Shown piece after piece: positions 27,419-36,380 of a DNA stretch of 64,000 nucleotides (positions within the stretch are counted from its first letter, which is position 1; each line of letters begins with the position of its first letter). The stretch comes from Fimbriimonadia bacterium (GTDB lineage: Bacteria; Armatimonadota; Fimbriimonadia; Fimbriimonadales; GBS-DC): contig JAHCHP010000003.1 of assembly GCA_026129765.1 (NCBI GenBank), forward strand, positions 124,001 through 188,000, given 5' to 3'. The position numbers and the translations under genes are program-made. The notes beneath the pieces were generated by a model that was not told the origin of the DNA, ran no database searches, and saw nothing but the letters and a program-made list of their open reading frames with translations.

Positions 27419-29766
27419 ATTGGTTGCTACGTCGTAAGAAGCAGTGGCTGGAAGAGCGGTCATGCTCGGAAGAGATGGCGCATGCCGCCCAAAAACATCC
27501 GGGCGTTCAGCGCATGCGCTATGACTACCAAAGCGATCGGCTGGAAGTAGAGTATGATTCGAACCTGATTTCCAAAGATCAGGTGCAAGCCATGTCGGAC
27601 GCGCTTGCCAATGAACTGGGCGCGCGGATTCCCACCTGCGCGCTGCGCAATCAGGAGGACGGGCTTTGCGAGTCGTGCCTGGAGGTGGGCAAGCACGGCA
27701 AACGATGGCAGATGCCGGACGGGACCGCCATGCGCGGGCGTTTCCAAGACCAGGTGTTGGAGGTTGAACAGGAAAACAGGAATGGGCAGCCGTTAGATCG
27801 TTTGATCAAGCGGGTGCGCGCCATTGAGAGCGGCGGGGTTTGGTGGCAAAATCGCGTTCTCTGGGAGACCTTGCTGACCGCTATCACATTGGTTGGGATT
27901 ATTGTGGGCGCACTGTTGAAAGGGGGTTATCCTTGGGCGGCCGGCGTTTCTTTCGTCATCGCCTATCTTGCGGGCGGCTACTACGGCGTTTTAGACAGTT
28001 TTCAAACCCTCAAAGAGCGTCGTTTGGATGTCAATATCCTCATGATTTTGGCGGCGTTGGGCGCGGCGGCGGTTGGCGAACCCGCGGAGGGCGCGACCCT
28101 GTTGTTTCTGTTCTCTTTATCTAATACCCTGCAAAACTTTGCGCTGGCGCGCAGCCGGAACGCGATTCGCGCTTTAATGACCCTGCAGCCCGACATCGCT
28201 ACGCGCCTGCGCAATGGCGAACCGGAGATCGTTTCGGTCGATACGCTGGAGATTGGCGACCGCATTTTAATTAAGCCGGGCGAGCGCGTGCCGACGGACG
28301 GTCTGGTGGTGGCGGGCGAATCGCATATCGATCAATCGCCCATTACCGGCGAGTCGGTACCAGTGTATAAGCTACCGGGCGCGACGGTCTATGCAGGCAC
28401 GATGAACGGCAACGGCTCTTTGGAAGTGGAAGTCACTGCGCATCCAGAACAGACGCTGCTCAGCCGTATTTTGGCGCTCGTGGAGCAAGCGCAGGAACAG
28501 AAAGCGCAGACCCAGCGCTGGCTGGAACGTTTTGAGCAGCGTTATGCGGTGGCGGTCATCGGTGGCGCGGCTCTGACAGCGGTGATTCTGCCTGCGCTGT
28601 TTCAATGGACCTGGAGCGACGCTTTCTATCGGGCGATGACCCTGCTGGTGGTGGCGTCTCCGTGCGCGCTGGTCATCAGCACCCCCGCCACCCTGCTATC
28701 TGCCATCGCCAACGCGGCGCGCCGGGGTATTTTGTTCAAAGGGGGCGAACCTTTAGAGCGTTTAGCGGAAGTGAAGGCGTTCGCGTTTGACAAAACCGGC
28801 ACGTTGACCGAAGGCAAGCGCGCTTTTACTGACTTGGTTTTGGCATCGGACGCGCAGGAAGCGGAAGCTTGGCAAGCGTTGCTGGATGTGGAGTCTCTGT
28901 CTGAGCATCCGATGGCGCAGGCTTTGGCGAATGAGGCAAGACGACTCGGCTACAGCGCGCAAGCAGTGCAAGCCTTTCAAGCGATTCCGGGACAGGGTGT
29001 TCAGGCGGAACGGGACGGCACAACGATTTTGATTGGCAATCCCCGCCTGTTTGAAGCCATGTTGGAGCAGACGCCTCCGGAAGAGATTATGACGCCTTTG
29101 AACCGTTTGCGCGCGGAAGGGAAAACCGCCGTGATTATCTATGTGGGGGGGCGTTGGCTGGGGGTGGCTGCCGTTTCCGACCGGCTGCGCGAGTCGGCTG
29201 CGCCCGCGTTGGCGAACCTGCGAGCGATGGGCATCACGGAGACCGCCATGCTGACGGGTGACGCGGAAGCCATTGCCCAATTGATTGCCAAGCAGACCGG
29301 AGTCCAGACGGTCTTTGCTGACCTGCTGCCAGATGAGAAGTTGAAGGTTTTGGAGACGCTGTCCCAACGTCATGGCAAAATCGCGATGGTAGGGGATGGC
29401 GTGAACGATGCGCCTGCGCTGGCGGCGGCGGAAGTGGGCATCGCGATGGGTGCGGGAACCGATGTCGCGCTGGAAACGGCAGATATCGCGCTGGTAAGCA
29501 ACGATCTGAACCAACTGCCTTATGCGGTTGCGCTCGCGCGCCAATCGATGCGGGTTATGAAGCAGAATCTCTACTTTGCGACGGCGGTCATTATTACGCT
29601 GGTTATCCTCACTTTCTGGCAGGGTTTGCGGCTCCCGCTGGGCGTGATTGGGCATGAAGGCAGCACGCTGCTGGTGGTTTTGAACGGTCTGCGTCTCATC
29701 CCTTACCGCCCGCGCTTTGGGTATAATCATTCAGGACACGGACCCAATACCGCCTCATCTTCCTAA
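27415..29766 (+). CDS. P1B-4-type metal-exporting ATPase
   Basis: 783 residues. An N-terminal HMA-like fold lacks CxxC but is followed by a Cys cluster (CALRN, CESC). Then come the P-type landmarks: TGES loop, SPC at 415-417 in the transport helix, DKTGT with Asp459 as the phosphorylated residue, SEHP, and GDGVNDAPAL. In the last membrane helix pair HEGST (747-751) appears. SPC together with HEG(G/S)T is the signature of the P1B-4 class, which exports Co or Fe(II). The TTG start overlaps the regulator's stop codon; Fur-family control of P1B-4 ferrous pumps is known. Thus iron or cobalt detoxification is the best reading. It is the second gene of a two-gene operon. Confidence 0.85.
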   Translation: MNWLLRRKKQWLEERSCSEEMAHAAQKHPGVQRMRYDYQSDRLEVEYDSNLISKDQVQAMSDALANELGARIPTCALRNQEDGLCESCLEVGKHGKRWQMPDGTAMRGRFQDQVLEVEQENRNGQPLDRLIKRVRAIESGGVWWQNRVLWETLLTAITLVGIIVGALLKGGYPWAAGVSFVIAYLAGGYYGVLDSFQTLKERRLDVNILMILAALGAAAVGEPAEGATLLFLFSLSNTLQNFALARSRNAIRALMTLQPDIATRLRNGEPEIVSVDTLEIGDRILIKPGERVPTDGLVVAGESHIDQSPITGESVPVYKLPGATVYAGTMNGNGSLEVEVTAHPEQTLLSRILALVEQAQEQKAQTQRWLERFEQRYAVAVIGGAALTAVILPALFQWTWSDAFYRAMTLLVVASPCALVISTPATLLSAIANAARRGILFKGGEPLERLAEVKAFAFDKTGTLTEGKRAFTDLVLASDAQEAEAWQALLDVESLSEHPMAQALANEARRLGYSAQAVQAFQAIPGQGVQAERDGTTILIGNPRLFEAMLEQTPPEEIMTPLNRLRAEGKTAVIIYVGGRWLGVAAVSDRLRESAAPALANLRAMGITETAMLTGDAEAIAQLIAKQTGVQTVFADLLPDEKLKVLETLSQRHGKIAMVGDGVNDAPALAAAEVGIAMGAGTDVALETADIALVSNDLNQLPYAVALARQSMRVMKQNLYFATAVIITLVILTFWQGLRLPLGVIGHEGSTLLVVLNGLRLIPYRPRFGYNHSGHGPNTASSS
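29722..29727 (+). promoter_or_regulatory. -10 box inside the ATPase 3' end
   Basis: GGGTATAAT within the last codons of the ATPase gene, placed to drive the ycf45-like, tmk, darA, holB group. AAGGAGG lies at 29821-29827, 55 bases before the assigned start at 29883, and a five-codon mini-frame (29869-29886) ends on that start codon. Confidence 0.4.
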
Positions 29767-29882
29767 TTCCATTCTCGTGGACGAAGGGAATTTTCATGCC
29801 TTTTTGCGCGTAACAACGCAAAGGAGGTTCCGCCCGGCGGCTGACCGCCCTTGTTCAAAACCATTACAATGCCAACAAAAAC

Positions 29883-31517
29883 ATGATGCCAACAAAAACG
29901 AATTCTCCACAAAGGGAGCTCATAGACGATCTGTCTGTGATGCTGGAAGTGCTGCCCCCAACCGTCCGCAAATGGTTGGAGTCGCAGCCTGACGAGGAAC
30001 ATATTCTGGAAATCGTCCTTGATTTAGGGCGGCTGCCAGAAGCGCGTTTTGCCGAGCGAACCATTCGTTTGGATACGCCAGTAGAGGAATTGGATATACA
30101 GTTTGTATCGGAGCGCATCGGCGAATTCGGCAAAGATAACCGCGCCGGTATTCCCCGCACGCTTCACCGGATTTCCGCCATTCGTAACCGCCAAGGCAAG
30201 GTGATTGGTCTGACCTGCCGGGTGGGGCGAGCGCTGTTCGGAACGATTGAAATCATTCATGACATCGTTTCTTCGGGGCGCAGTATTTTGCTTCTGGGGC
30301 GTCCGGGCGTCGGAAAGACCACGAAACTTCGGGAAGTCGCGCGCGTGTTAGCCGATGAATTTGATAAGCGCGTGATAATCGTCGATACTTCCAACGAAAT
30401 CGCGGGCGACGGCGACATCCCTCACCCAGCAATCGGGCATGCGCGGCGCATGCATGTGCCAGAGCCGAGCCTGCAGCATGCGGTGATGATTGAAGCGGTG
30501 GAAAACCATATGCCCGAAGCGATCATTATCGACGAGATCGGGACCGAGTTAGAAGCCTACGCGGCGCGCACAATCGCCGAGCGCGGCGTTCAATTGATTG
30601 GGACCGCGCACGGGACCTCGCTCGAAAACCTGCTGATGAACCCCACGTTGTCTGATTTGGTGGGTGGTATCCAGACCGTCACCCTTTCGGATGAAGAGGC
30701 GCGGCGGCGCGGAACCCAAAAAACGGTGTTGGAACGCAAAGCGCCCCCTACCTTTGATGTCGTGATTGAGATCGTCGACTTTGAGCGTTTAGCCATTCAT
30801 CATGATGTCGCTTTGACGGTGGATCGAATGCTTCGCGGCATGACGCCTCGCCCAGAAATCCGCGCGCGCTCCGAAAGCGGCGAAATCGAAATCCTGCAGA
30901 AGAGCGATGCGCCTTCCAAGAAAGATTTCGCTTCTGAGCCTGAGCATGCGGAGATGATGGAGCCTGTTTCGGCAGGCAGTGAGCCGATGATGGTGATCCC
31001 GCCCGACCAGAAACGCCCCATGCCTTCCACTTGGCGGCTGTTCCCTTATGGCGTCAGCCGGGCGCGTCTGGAAAAAGCGTTGCGCGATTTGCGGCTGCCG
31101 GTCTATATCGCTCGAGATGTGCATGATGCCGATGCGATGGTGGTCATCAAAGCCACTTTCCAACGCCGACCGCCCAAAGTGCGCGAAGCCATGACGAAGA
31201 ATATCCCCATTGTGGTGGTGCGCAGCAACACTTACGCGCAGATTTTGAGCGCGTTGAAGGAACTGCAGATCAGCGCAAACGGCGGCGCGCCTCTGGAGAG
31301 CCTGGAGGAGCGCGCCCTGAGGGAAGCAGAAGAGGGTATTGAATATGTGTTGAATAACGCGCAGCCCTATGAGCTTTCTTCGCAAAACAGCTACATGCGG
31401 CGGCTCCAGCATCAGGTCATTGAGAAGTACCGCCTGCTGTCGGAAAGCATTGGCGATGAACCCAACCGGCGGGTGCGGATTCTGCCGATCTATACCGACG
31501 AACCGCATAGGGAATAA
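29883..31517 (+). CDS. Ycf45-like AAA ATPase with R3H domain
   Basis: 544 residues. The first 330 form a P-loop ATPase like SpoIIIAA/Ycf45: Walker [10 protein letters not shown] (near 140), Walker B IIIDEIG, and the [15 protein letters not shown] stretch. A linker rich in Glu and Pro follows, then an unnamed alpha/beta segment ([23 protein letters not shown]) and a C-terminal R3H nucleic acid-binding domain: [17 protein letters not shown], with the Arg-x3-His pair. R3H domains bind single-stranded nucleic acid. The cellular role of this family is unresolved. Two adjacent ATG codons begin the gene; 29886 is an equal choice. It leads the cluster with tmk, darA and holB. Confidence 0.85.
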   Translation: MMPTKTNSPQRELIDDLSVMLEVLPPTVRKWLESQPDEEHILEIVLDLGRLPEARFAERTIRLDTPVEELDIQFVSERIGEFGKDNRAGIPRTLHRISAIRNRQGKVIGLTCRVGRALFGTIEIIHDIVSSGRSILLLGRPGVGKTTKLREVARVLADEFDKRVIIVDTSNEIAGDGDIPHPAIGHARRMHVPEPSLQHAVMIEAVENHMPEAIIIDEIGTELEAYAARTIAERGVQLIGTAHGTSLENLLMNPTLSDLVGGIQTVTLSDEEARRRGTQKTVLERKAPPTFDVVIEIVDFERLAIHHDVALTVDRMLRGMTPRPEIRARSESGEIEILQKSDAPSKKDFASEPEHAEMMEPVSAGSEPMMVIPPDQKRPMPSTWRLFPYGVSRARLEKALRDLRLPVYIARDVHDADAMVVIKATFQRRPPKVREAMTKNIPIVVVRSNTYAQILSALKELQISANGGAPLESLEERALREAEEGIEYVLNNAQPYELSSQNSYMRRLQHQVIEKYRLLSESIGDEPNRRVRILPIYTDEPHRE

Positions 31518-31541
31518 GCGGCGCAGATCCCGGATAAGCGC

Positions 31542-32171
31542 ATGGCGAAACCGATCTTTATCTCATTTGAGGGCATTGAGGGCTGCGGAAAAACAACGCT
31601 CAGCCGCTGGTTGACCGACCAGATGAACCAGCATGGCGCGCCTGCGGTCTGGACGCGGGAACCCGGACACACATGGGACACGCCAGAGCGGGATCAATTT
31701 GCCCAAGCGATACGCCATGCGCTGCTGAACTTGGAAGATTTGGACGAGCGGGCGGAACTGTTTCTGTTTTTGGCGGACCGCAGCTATCACTCCCAACGCT
31801 TTATTCTGCCCCAGTTGCAGGCGGGCATCAGCGTTCTTTGTGACCGGTATATCGATTCCACGGTGGTCTATCAAGGCTATGGGCGCGGAATCGATCTTGA
31901 CTCCTTGCGCGAATGGAACCGGTTCGCGACACGCGATCTGATGCCCCATGTGACGTTCCTCATCGACCTGCCGGTGGAGGTTGCTCTCCAGCGCGCGAAA
32001 GAGATTACGCGATTTGAAAGGGAAACGCTTGACTTTCACGAAACATTACGTCAAGGGTTTATTGCAGAGGCGCGGCGCGAACCTGAGCGATACCGGCTCA
32101 TCGATGGAACACTGCGCTTAGAAGACGCGCAAAGCGCGCTCTGGCAAGCCGTACAGCCCTATTTAACCTGA
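31542..32171 (+). CDS. tmk: Thymidylate kinase
   Basis: 209 residues, normal for bacterial dTMP kinase, which makes dTDP for DNA synthesis. The P-loop GIEGCGKTT is at residues 11-19. The DRX motif (CDRYIDSTVVYQGYGRG) binds the substrate near residues 104-120, and LPVEVALQRAKE precedes the lid. The lid region is short and Arg-poor compared with E. coli. It lies 24 bases after the ycf45-like gene and 16 bases before darA, the same order (tmk, darA, holB) as in Firmicutes. Confidence 0.95.
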   Translation: MAKPIFISFEGIEGCGKTTLSRWLTDQMNQHGAPAVWTREPGHTWDTPERDQFAQAIRHALLNLEDLDERAELFLFLADRSYHSQRFILPQLQAGISVLCDRYIDSTVVYQGYGRGIDLDSLREWNRFATRDLMPHVTFLIDLPVEVALQRAKEITRFERETLDFHETLRQGFIAEARREPERYRLIDGTLRLEDAQSALWQAVQPYLT

Positions 32172-32187
32172 TTAGGGGAAGCGAGCG

Positions 32188-32517
32188 ATGAAACTAATGA
32201 TTGCGGTGATTCATAACCGGGACAAAAACCGCGTGACGGATGCGCTGCTGGAGAACCATTTTAAGTTTACCAAGATCGCCAGCACAGGCGGATTTTTGCG
32301 GGAAGGGAATACCACCTTCCTGATGGGCGTTGAGGAGGAGCGAATCGAGGATGCGTTGTCGCTCATCGAACAGAACTGTGCGACACGCGAGCAGTATGTC
32401 AATCCCGTGCCGCCCGATGCCGCGCCCATCGGGACCTTTCTCCCGACCCCCATTGCGGTACAGGTGGGGGGCGCAGTTGTCTTTGTGATCAATGTCGAAC
32501 AATTCGAGAGATATTGA
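32188..32517 (+). CDS. darA: DarA/PstA c-di-AMP-binding PII-like protein
   Basis: 109 residues of the PII-like DarA (PstA, YaaQ; DUF970) family: MKLMIAVIHNRDKNRVTDAL at the start, FTKIASTGGFLREGNTTFLMG, then GVEEERIEDALSLIEQNC, and a final beta-strand GGAVVFVINVEQFERY. Family members form trimers that bind cyclic di-AMP in the cleft between subunits; the output is unclear. The conserved Thr-Gly-Gly-Phe and Gly-Asn-Thr stretches that surround the ligand are present. Placement between tmk and holB matches the gene order in Bacillus. The holB frame overlaps it by 26 bases if the ATG at 32492 is used. Confidence 0.92.
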   Translation: MKLMIAVIHNRDKNRVTDALLENHFKFTKIASTGGFLREGNTTFLMGVEEERIEDALSLIEQNCATREQYVNPVPPDAAPIGTFLPTPIAVQVGGAVVFVINVEQFERY

Positions 32518-33586
32518 AGTGCCAGCCCGATTAAGCCAACTCCTGCTTGCGCCCGAAGAGACCCTGCTCAGCTTGAAAAAACTGATGACTCGCGCCGAAC
32601 CGCCGCAGGCATTGCTGTTGACGGGGGAAGAAGGGCTGGGAAAGGAAAGCCTTGCGCATGCGATGGCAGCCCGATGGCTTTGCCGGAAGCCGGACCCAGA
32701 AGGCGCATGCGGCGCATGCGAGTCGTGCTTGAAATGGAGCAGCAGCCAGCACCCCGACCTGTATGCGATTGCGCCCTCGCCCGACCAAATCAAAATCGAG
32801 CAGATTCGCGAGGCGCGCCAATGGATGAACTTTGCTCCGGTCGTGGCTCCCTTCCGGGCAATTGTGATCCTGCAGGCGGAAACGCTCAACCTGCATGCGG
32901 CGAACGCGCTGCTGAAAACCTTAGAGGAACCGCCCGAAAGTTACTTCTTTCTGCTGACCTCCAACGGCACCGACTCGATTTTGCCGACGGTGCTTTCGCG
33001 CTGCCGGATTGCCCGTCTTGCGCCCATTGAGATTCCCGTGTTAAGCAGTTGGCTGAAAAGCGAATGGGGGCTTGAGGCAGTGAAAGCGCAGCAGATCGCC
33101 GAGTATGCGGCAGGCGCGCCGGGAAAAGCCCTGGAGTGGGCGCGCGCGCTTTCCGACGACAAAGAGGCTCCTTTCCTGAAGGGGTTGGATCAGATGCTGA
33201 ACTGTTTGGAGACACTCAGCGAGTTGGAACCGTTTGCCGCTTTGCGGGCAGCGGACGAGTTTCGGGACGCATGCAAGCAGTTGGAGGCAGCGATGCCGAG
33301 CCGATCCTCGCGCTTCGCGCTGGCAAAGGGGCTGGAACTGTTGATTGAGTGGTACAGGGACACGCTGTCGCTGGATCACGGCTCATCGGACATCCATTTC
33401 CAATCCCGTTTGGACGCGCTCAATCGGCTTCGGAAACGCTTTCCCGCGCATAAACGCTCTGCTGATCTGGAACAGATTATCGACATCCGCCGCTATGTGT
33501 TGGGGAACGCCAACGCCCAAATCGCGACCGAATCGCTCTTTATCCTCCTATTAAGTAACTCCTCCATCGAAATGCAACCCCTGTAA
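32492..33586 (+). CDS. holB: DNA polymerase III delta' subunit
   Basis: 364 residues from the ATG at 32492, or 355 from the GTG at 32519, which follows darA by one base; neither has a strong ribosome site. The clamp-loader delta' subunit belongs to the AAA+ family. Landmarks: LLTGEEGLGKESLAHAMA (degenerate Walker A), the Zn-binding cysteines CRKPDPEGACGACESCLKW (four Cys), ANALLKTLEEPPESYFFLLTS, and PTVLSRCRI with the SRC motif that engages the ATP of the neighbour subunit. The C-terminal third is helical and divergent. It is the last gene of the cluster. Confidence 0.92.
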   Translation: MSNNSRDIEVPARLSQLLLAPEETLLSLKKLMTRAEPPQALLLTGEEGLGKESLAHAMAARWLCRKPDPEGACGACESCLKWSSSQHPDLYAIAPSPDQIKIEQIREARQWMNFAPVVAPFRAIVILQAETLNLHAANALLKTLEEPPESYFFLLTSNGTDSILPTVLSRCRIARLAPIEIPVLSSWLKSEWGLEAVKAQQIAEYAAGAPGKALEWARALSDDKEAPFLKGLDQMLNCLETLSELEPFAALRAADEFRDACKQLEAAMPSRSSRFALAKGLELLIEWYRDTLSLDHGSSDIHFQSRLDALNRLRKRFPAHKRSADLEQIIDIRRYVLGNANAQIATESLFILLLSNSSIEMQPL

Positions 33587-33618
33587 AGGTTCGGCGAACA
33601 GCATACCGCCCGACCTAC

Positions 33619-33680
33619 GTCATTCCCGCGAACGCAAGAATCCACCCGTCGCCGTCATTCCCGCGAACGCAAGAATCCAC
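33619..33680 (+). repeat. Two tandem half copies of the composite repeat
   Basis: The stretch GTCATTCCCGCGAACGCAAG and its ATCCAC end occurs twice at a 35-base step (33619 and 33654). It is the same half-element as at 1213. It sits in the convergent gap between holB and the DUF5916 gene, which has no gene. Confidence 0.75.
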
Positions 33681-33757
33681 GACAGTCAACCGAAAAAGAG
33701 AGGCTCAATCGCGAAGCCAAAACCGACGCTTTCCTTAGCCAGGGCAACATAGCCGCT

Positions 33758-35794
33758 TCATAGTTCCAGCGGCATCAACAGCTTAACCGCCAAACGGTTC
33801 TGTGTTTTGTCCGCGTTCGGCAGCCCATAAATCACAAACAGATCCATGCCTTTGCGCACCCGCTGGTAAAAGGTAAAATAGAGATTATTGACCGTCTCGC
33901 TCGCGCCGCCGCTCAAGGATTTGCGGTAGACATATTGACCGCCCACCGAGCGTTCGGGGCTAAGTTCATAGTTCAAGGTCGCGATAAACTGTTCTTCGCG
34001 ATCCAACGGGGTTGGCGCAGGATAGCGGATTTCCTGGCGATCCGCTGCTAATTTCAAACGGAACCGGTTCGCGGGCGTCAGAGTTTGCTCCAACAACATA
34101 TAGAGGCTGTCGCCCCCGTTTTGTCTGCCTGTCTCCAGGAAGAAATTGCCTTGTCGGAACACATCCAACACGCTCCAGCCTGCCATCAGCCCCACAAGAC
34201 GGTCGGTATTGGGGGGGCGGCGAAGATGAGAGAGCAGGACGCCCCCGCCATAACCGGATTTCGTCCGAACTTGGAAACTCACATTGATGCCTTCGTCGAG
34301 CGTTCTGCCTCCATACCGCTTGCGCGCCCGCCCATCCACCGAAAGGAACCAGTCCAGTAAGGGACCCTTTTCTGGGCGGTCGAACAGATTGGCGATCCCG
34401 ATCCAAGCGCGATAGCCTCGCTCAGGCGCGAACCCGAGGCGGGGGCGGTAGTTGGGCGTCACCTCTTCATAATCGATACGCCAATCCAATTTGCGTTCCG
34501 CCGCGTCCCGGTCGATGGTCAGGCGCATAAAGGAACCGCTATTGGGATTGCCAAGCGATTGATAAAAATTGCCCCGCAGGCTGAACTCGCCATCGGGCAG
34601 CTCCCGCAGAAAATTGGCTTCTGCGCCCCAGAAGTCATCTTGGAAGCCGCCACCGCGCAGCGCGCTGCCAATAAACCGCGCATAAGACCGCTTGTCCAGT
34701 TGATATTGTGTTTGGCTCAACAGGTACTGACGCGCAAACGCCCCATTGGGGGTGTTATCCAAATAATCTAACCCCAAGATTCCATACTGCCACCGGTCGA
34801 GGGTGCCGAACGATTTCAAGCCGGTATTCAAATCGGGAACGCGCACACTGTAGAAGACGGTTCGGGTGGGGAAGAAACCGGCTCCCTCTTGAAAGAAGGG
34901 ACGGGTATCGCTTAGAACGCGCTCGGTGTAAGAAAAGTCCACGCGGGCGATATCGGCTGCGATGTTTCGGAAGTCGGGTTTGTGGGTAAAGAGTCCTGTG
35001 ATACCCCCGTCCGAAACATACTTCACATCCAAGCCTGCGCGCAGGTGGTTCTGTAGGTCATCATCGGTGTCGTACAGCGCGTAAGGCAGAAAAATCAACG
35101 GTCTTCGGGTGGGGGGCAGTTCTAAGCCCGCCCATTCGGTCTGCCGCCGCTCTTCAAAGAACGCGCCCATATTGGGAAAGGTATACAGTTCGTAGGTTCT
35201 GGGGATGAAACGCAGCAACGCGATCCCGAAGCGGGTTTGACCATTGGGATAGCGCAGGGTCTTGACCGGTATCCTCATCTCCGCACTCCAGCCTTGAGGG
35301 CTGCGCTGCGCTTTGGCTTCCCAGTCGCCGCGCCATTGAATGTTCTCGGTGCTTCCACCAGGGATGCTTTCCGCCTGCGCTCCATTAGGATTCACTTGGA
35401 ACCAGTAAGGCTCCAATCGCCGGTTTTGCGGGTCGACCAAGAGCGCGACAAAATCATCTTTATCGACGCTGCCGCCTCGCTTGGTTTCGTTCGCGATGAT
35501 TTTCTCTGGTTCGGGGTCTTCGCAAACGAACGCGATATAGAGATACTGCTCATCAAAGCCCAAATAGGCGGTGGTGGGAAAACTGCCCCGCTGTTGGCGA
35601 ACCGGGAACCAGAACTCCTCAACTTTCAGCGCATCTGCCCATTCGCTGGACGAGACTTGACCATCGATCACAGGTGCTGCTCTCAACCGTTTGGCAGGAA
35701 TCTCGGCAGGCTGAACGGTCTGAGCCTCTACCGTTGCCGCCCATAACCCGCATGCCAATGCCCCTCCTCTCAATAACATCGAAACATAACTCAT
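33758..35794 (-). CDS. Outer-membrane DUF5916 protein with CBM9-like domain
   Basis: About 678 residues from the ATG at 35794, which gives a clean signal peptide (MSYVSMLLRGGALACGLWAA, cut after VEA). An upstream ATG at 35851 would add 19 residues and abut the divergent gene. The first 200 residues resemble carbohydrate-binding module 9: PVIDGQVSSSEWADALKV and YLGFDEQYLYIAFVCEDPEP. The rest matches DUF5916, a predicted 16- to 18-stranded outer-membrane beta-barrel ending in LLMPLEL with alternating hydrophobic residues. It may bind or import a glycan; nothing in the neighbourhood identifies the ligand. Its presence argues for a diderm envelope. Confidence 0.85.
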   Translation of the reverse strand: MSYVSMLLRGGALACGLWAATVEAQTVQPAEIPAKRLRAAPVIDGQVSSSEWADALKVEEFWFPVRQQRGSFPTTAYLGFDEQYLYIAFVCEDPEPEKIIANETKRGGSVDKDDFVALLVDPQNRRLEPYWFQVNPNGAQAESIPGGSTENIQWRGDWEAKAQRSPQGWSAEMRIPVKTLRYPNGQTRFGIALLRFIPRTYELYTFPNMGAFFEERRQTEWAGLELPPTRRPLIFLPYALYDTDDDLQNHLRAGLDVKYVSDGGITGLFTHKPDFRNIAADIARVDFSYTERVLSDTRPFFQEGAGFFPTRTVFYSVRVPDLNTGLKSFGTLDRWQYGILGLDYLDNTPNGAFARQYLLSQTQYQLDKRSYARFIGSALRGGGFQDDFWGAEANFLRELPDGEFSLRGNFYQSLGNPNSGSFMRLTIDRDAAERKLDWRIDYEEVTPNYRPRLGFAPERGYRAWIGIANLFDRPEKGPLLDWFLSVDGRARKRYGGRTLDEGINVSFQVRTKSGYGGGVLLSHLRRPPNTDRLVGLMAGWSVLDVFRQGNFFLETGRQNGGDSLYMLLEQTLTPANRFRLKLAADRQEIRYPAPTPLDREEQFIATLNYELSPERSVGGQYVYRKSLSGGASETVNNLYFTFYQRVRKGMDLFVIYGLPNADKTQNRLAVKLLMPLEL

Positions 35795-35848
35795 CTCTGT
35801 GATTCTTTTTCGCAAAGCAGATGGAGAATCCTTTTCAAAACGGGGTAT

Positions 35849-35863
35849 CATAGTATTACTATG
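35849..35863. promoter_or_regulatory. 15-bp palindrome over two divergent start codons
   Basis: CATAGTATTACTATG is a perfect palindrome with a one-base centre. Its left CAT is the minus-strand ATG of the longer DUF5916 frame and its right ATG is the start at 35861. A TATCAT -10-like box overlaps it at 35846-35851. It looks like an operator or a dyad shared by both genes. Confidence 0.5.
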
Positions 35864-36370
35864 AGAAATATGAAAGGTCGAGTTCCCGTTTGGCTCATTA
35901 TTGTTTTGAGTCTTGTAGGTCTGGGATGTATGGGGTATTGTGTTTTAAGCCTGATTCTTGCTCCGGTGTTCAATCAGGCAGAGGATGAGGCGATCCGAAC
36001 TCATTGCCTGAGCAATCTCAAACAGTTGGGAACTGCACAGATGATGTACATCCAAGATTACGATGAACACTTCCCGATGGCGTCTCAATGGGGAGATTTA
36101 ACCGAACCCTACCTCAAAGATCGCGCCAAGTATCGTTGCCCTTCTGTTTCAGATCAGGGCGGCTTTGGGTATGCGATGAATTCCGAGATGTCACAGAAAA
36201 AGTTTGATGAGATTAAAAAGCCCGATCAAACGCTCCTGCTGTACGATTCCACAAATCTTGCTTGGAACGCGCATGATAAAGTGGCTTCATTGCCCGATCC
36301 TCATAGACACTCAGATAAAAACAATGTGGCTTATGCAGATGGACATGCCAATGGCGTCGCGATGCCGTAG
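35861..36370 (+). CDS. Pseudopilin-like protein without a prepilin cleavage motif
   Basis: 169 residues. It keeps the second half of DUF1559-like proteins: [24 protein letters not shown] and the H-x9-DG motif (HSDKNNVAYADGHA) near the end. However, the N-terminus is a plain membrane anchor (VPVWLIIVLSLVGLGCMGYCVLSLILAP) with no GFTLIE box, so prepilin peptidase should not process it. No Shine-Dalgarno sequence precedes the ATG, and a TATCAT box ends 9 bases upstream, so the message may be leaderless. An ATG at 35870 is an alternative start. It may act as a membrane-bound partner of the true pseudopilins. Confidence 0.8.
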   Translation: MRNMKGRVPVWLIIVLSLVGLGCMGYCVLSLILAPVFNQAEDEAIRTHCLSNLKQLGTAQMMYIQDYDEHFPMASQWGDLTEPYLKDRAKYRCPSVSDQGGFGYAMNSEMSQKKFDEIKKPDQTLLLYDSTNLAWNAHDKVASLPDPHRHSDKNNVAYADGHANGVAMP

Positions 36371-36380
36371 GAATGCCCAT

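Noticed and set aside
28762-29730. Minus-strand frame (322 codons) opposite the metal ATPase
   Set aside because: Antisense shadow of the DKTGT to HEGST region.
30789-31508. Minus-strand frame opposite the ycf45-like gene
   Set aside because: No motif and antisense-like composition; the plus-strand frame has P-loop and R3H domains.
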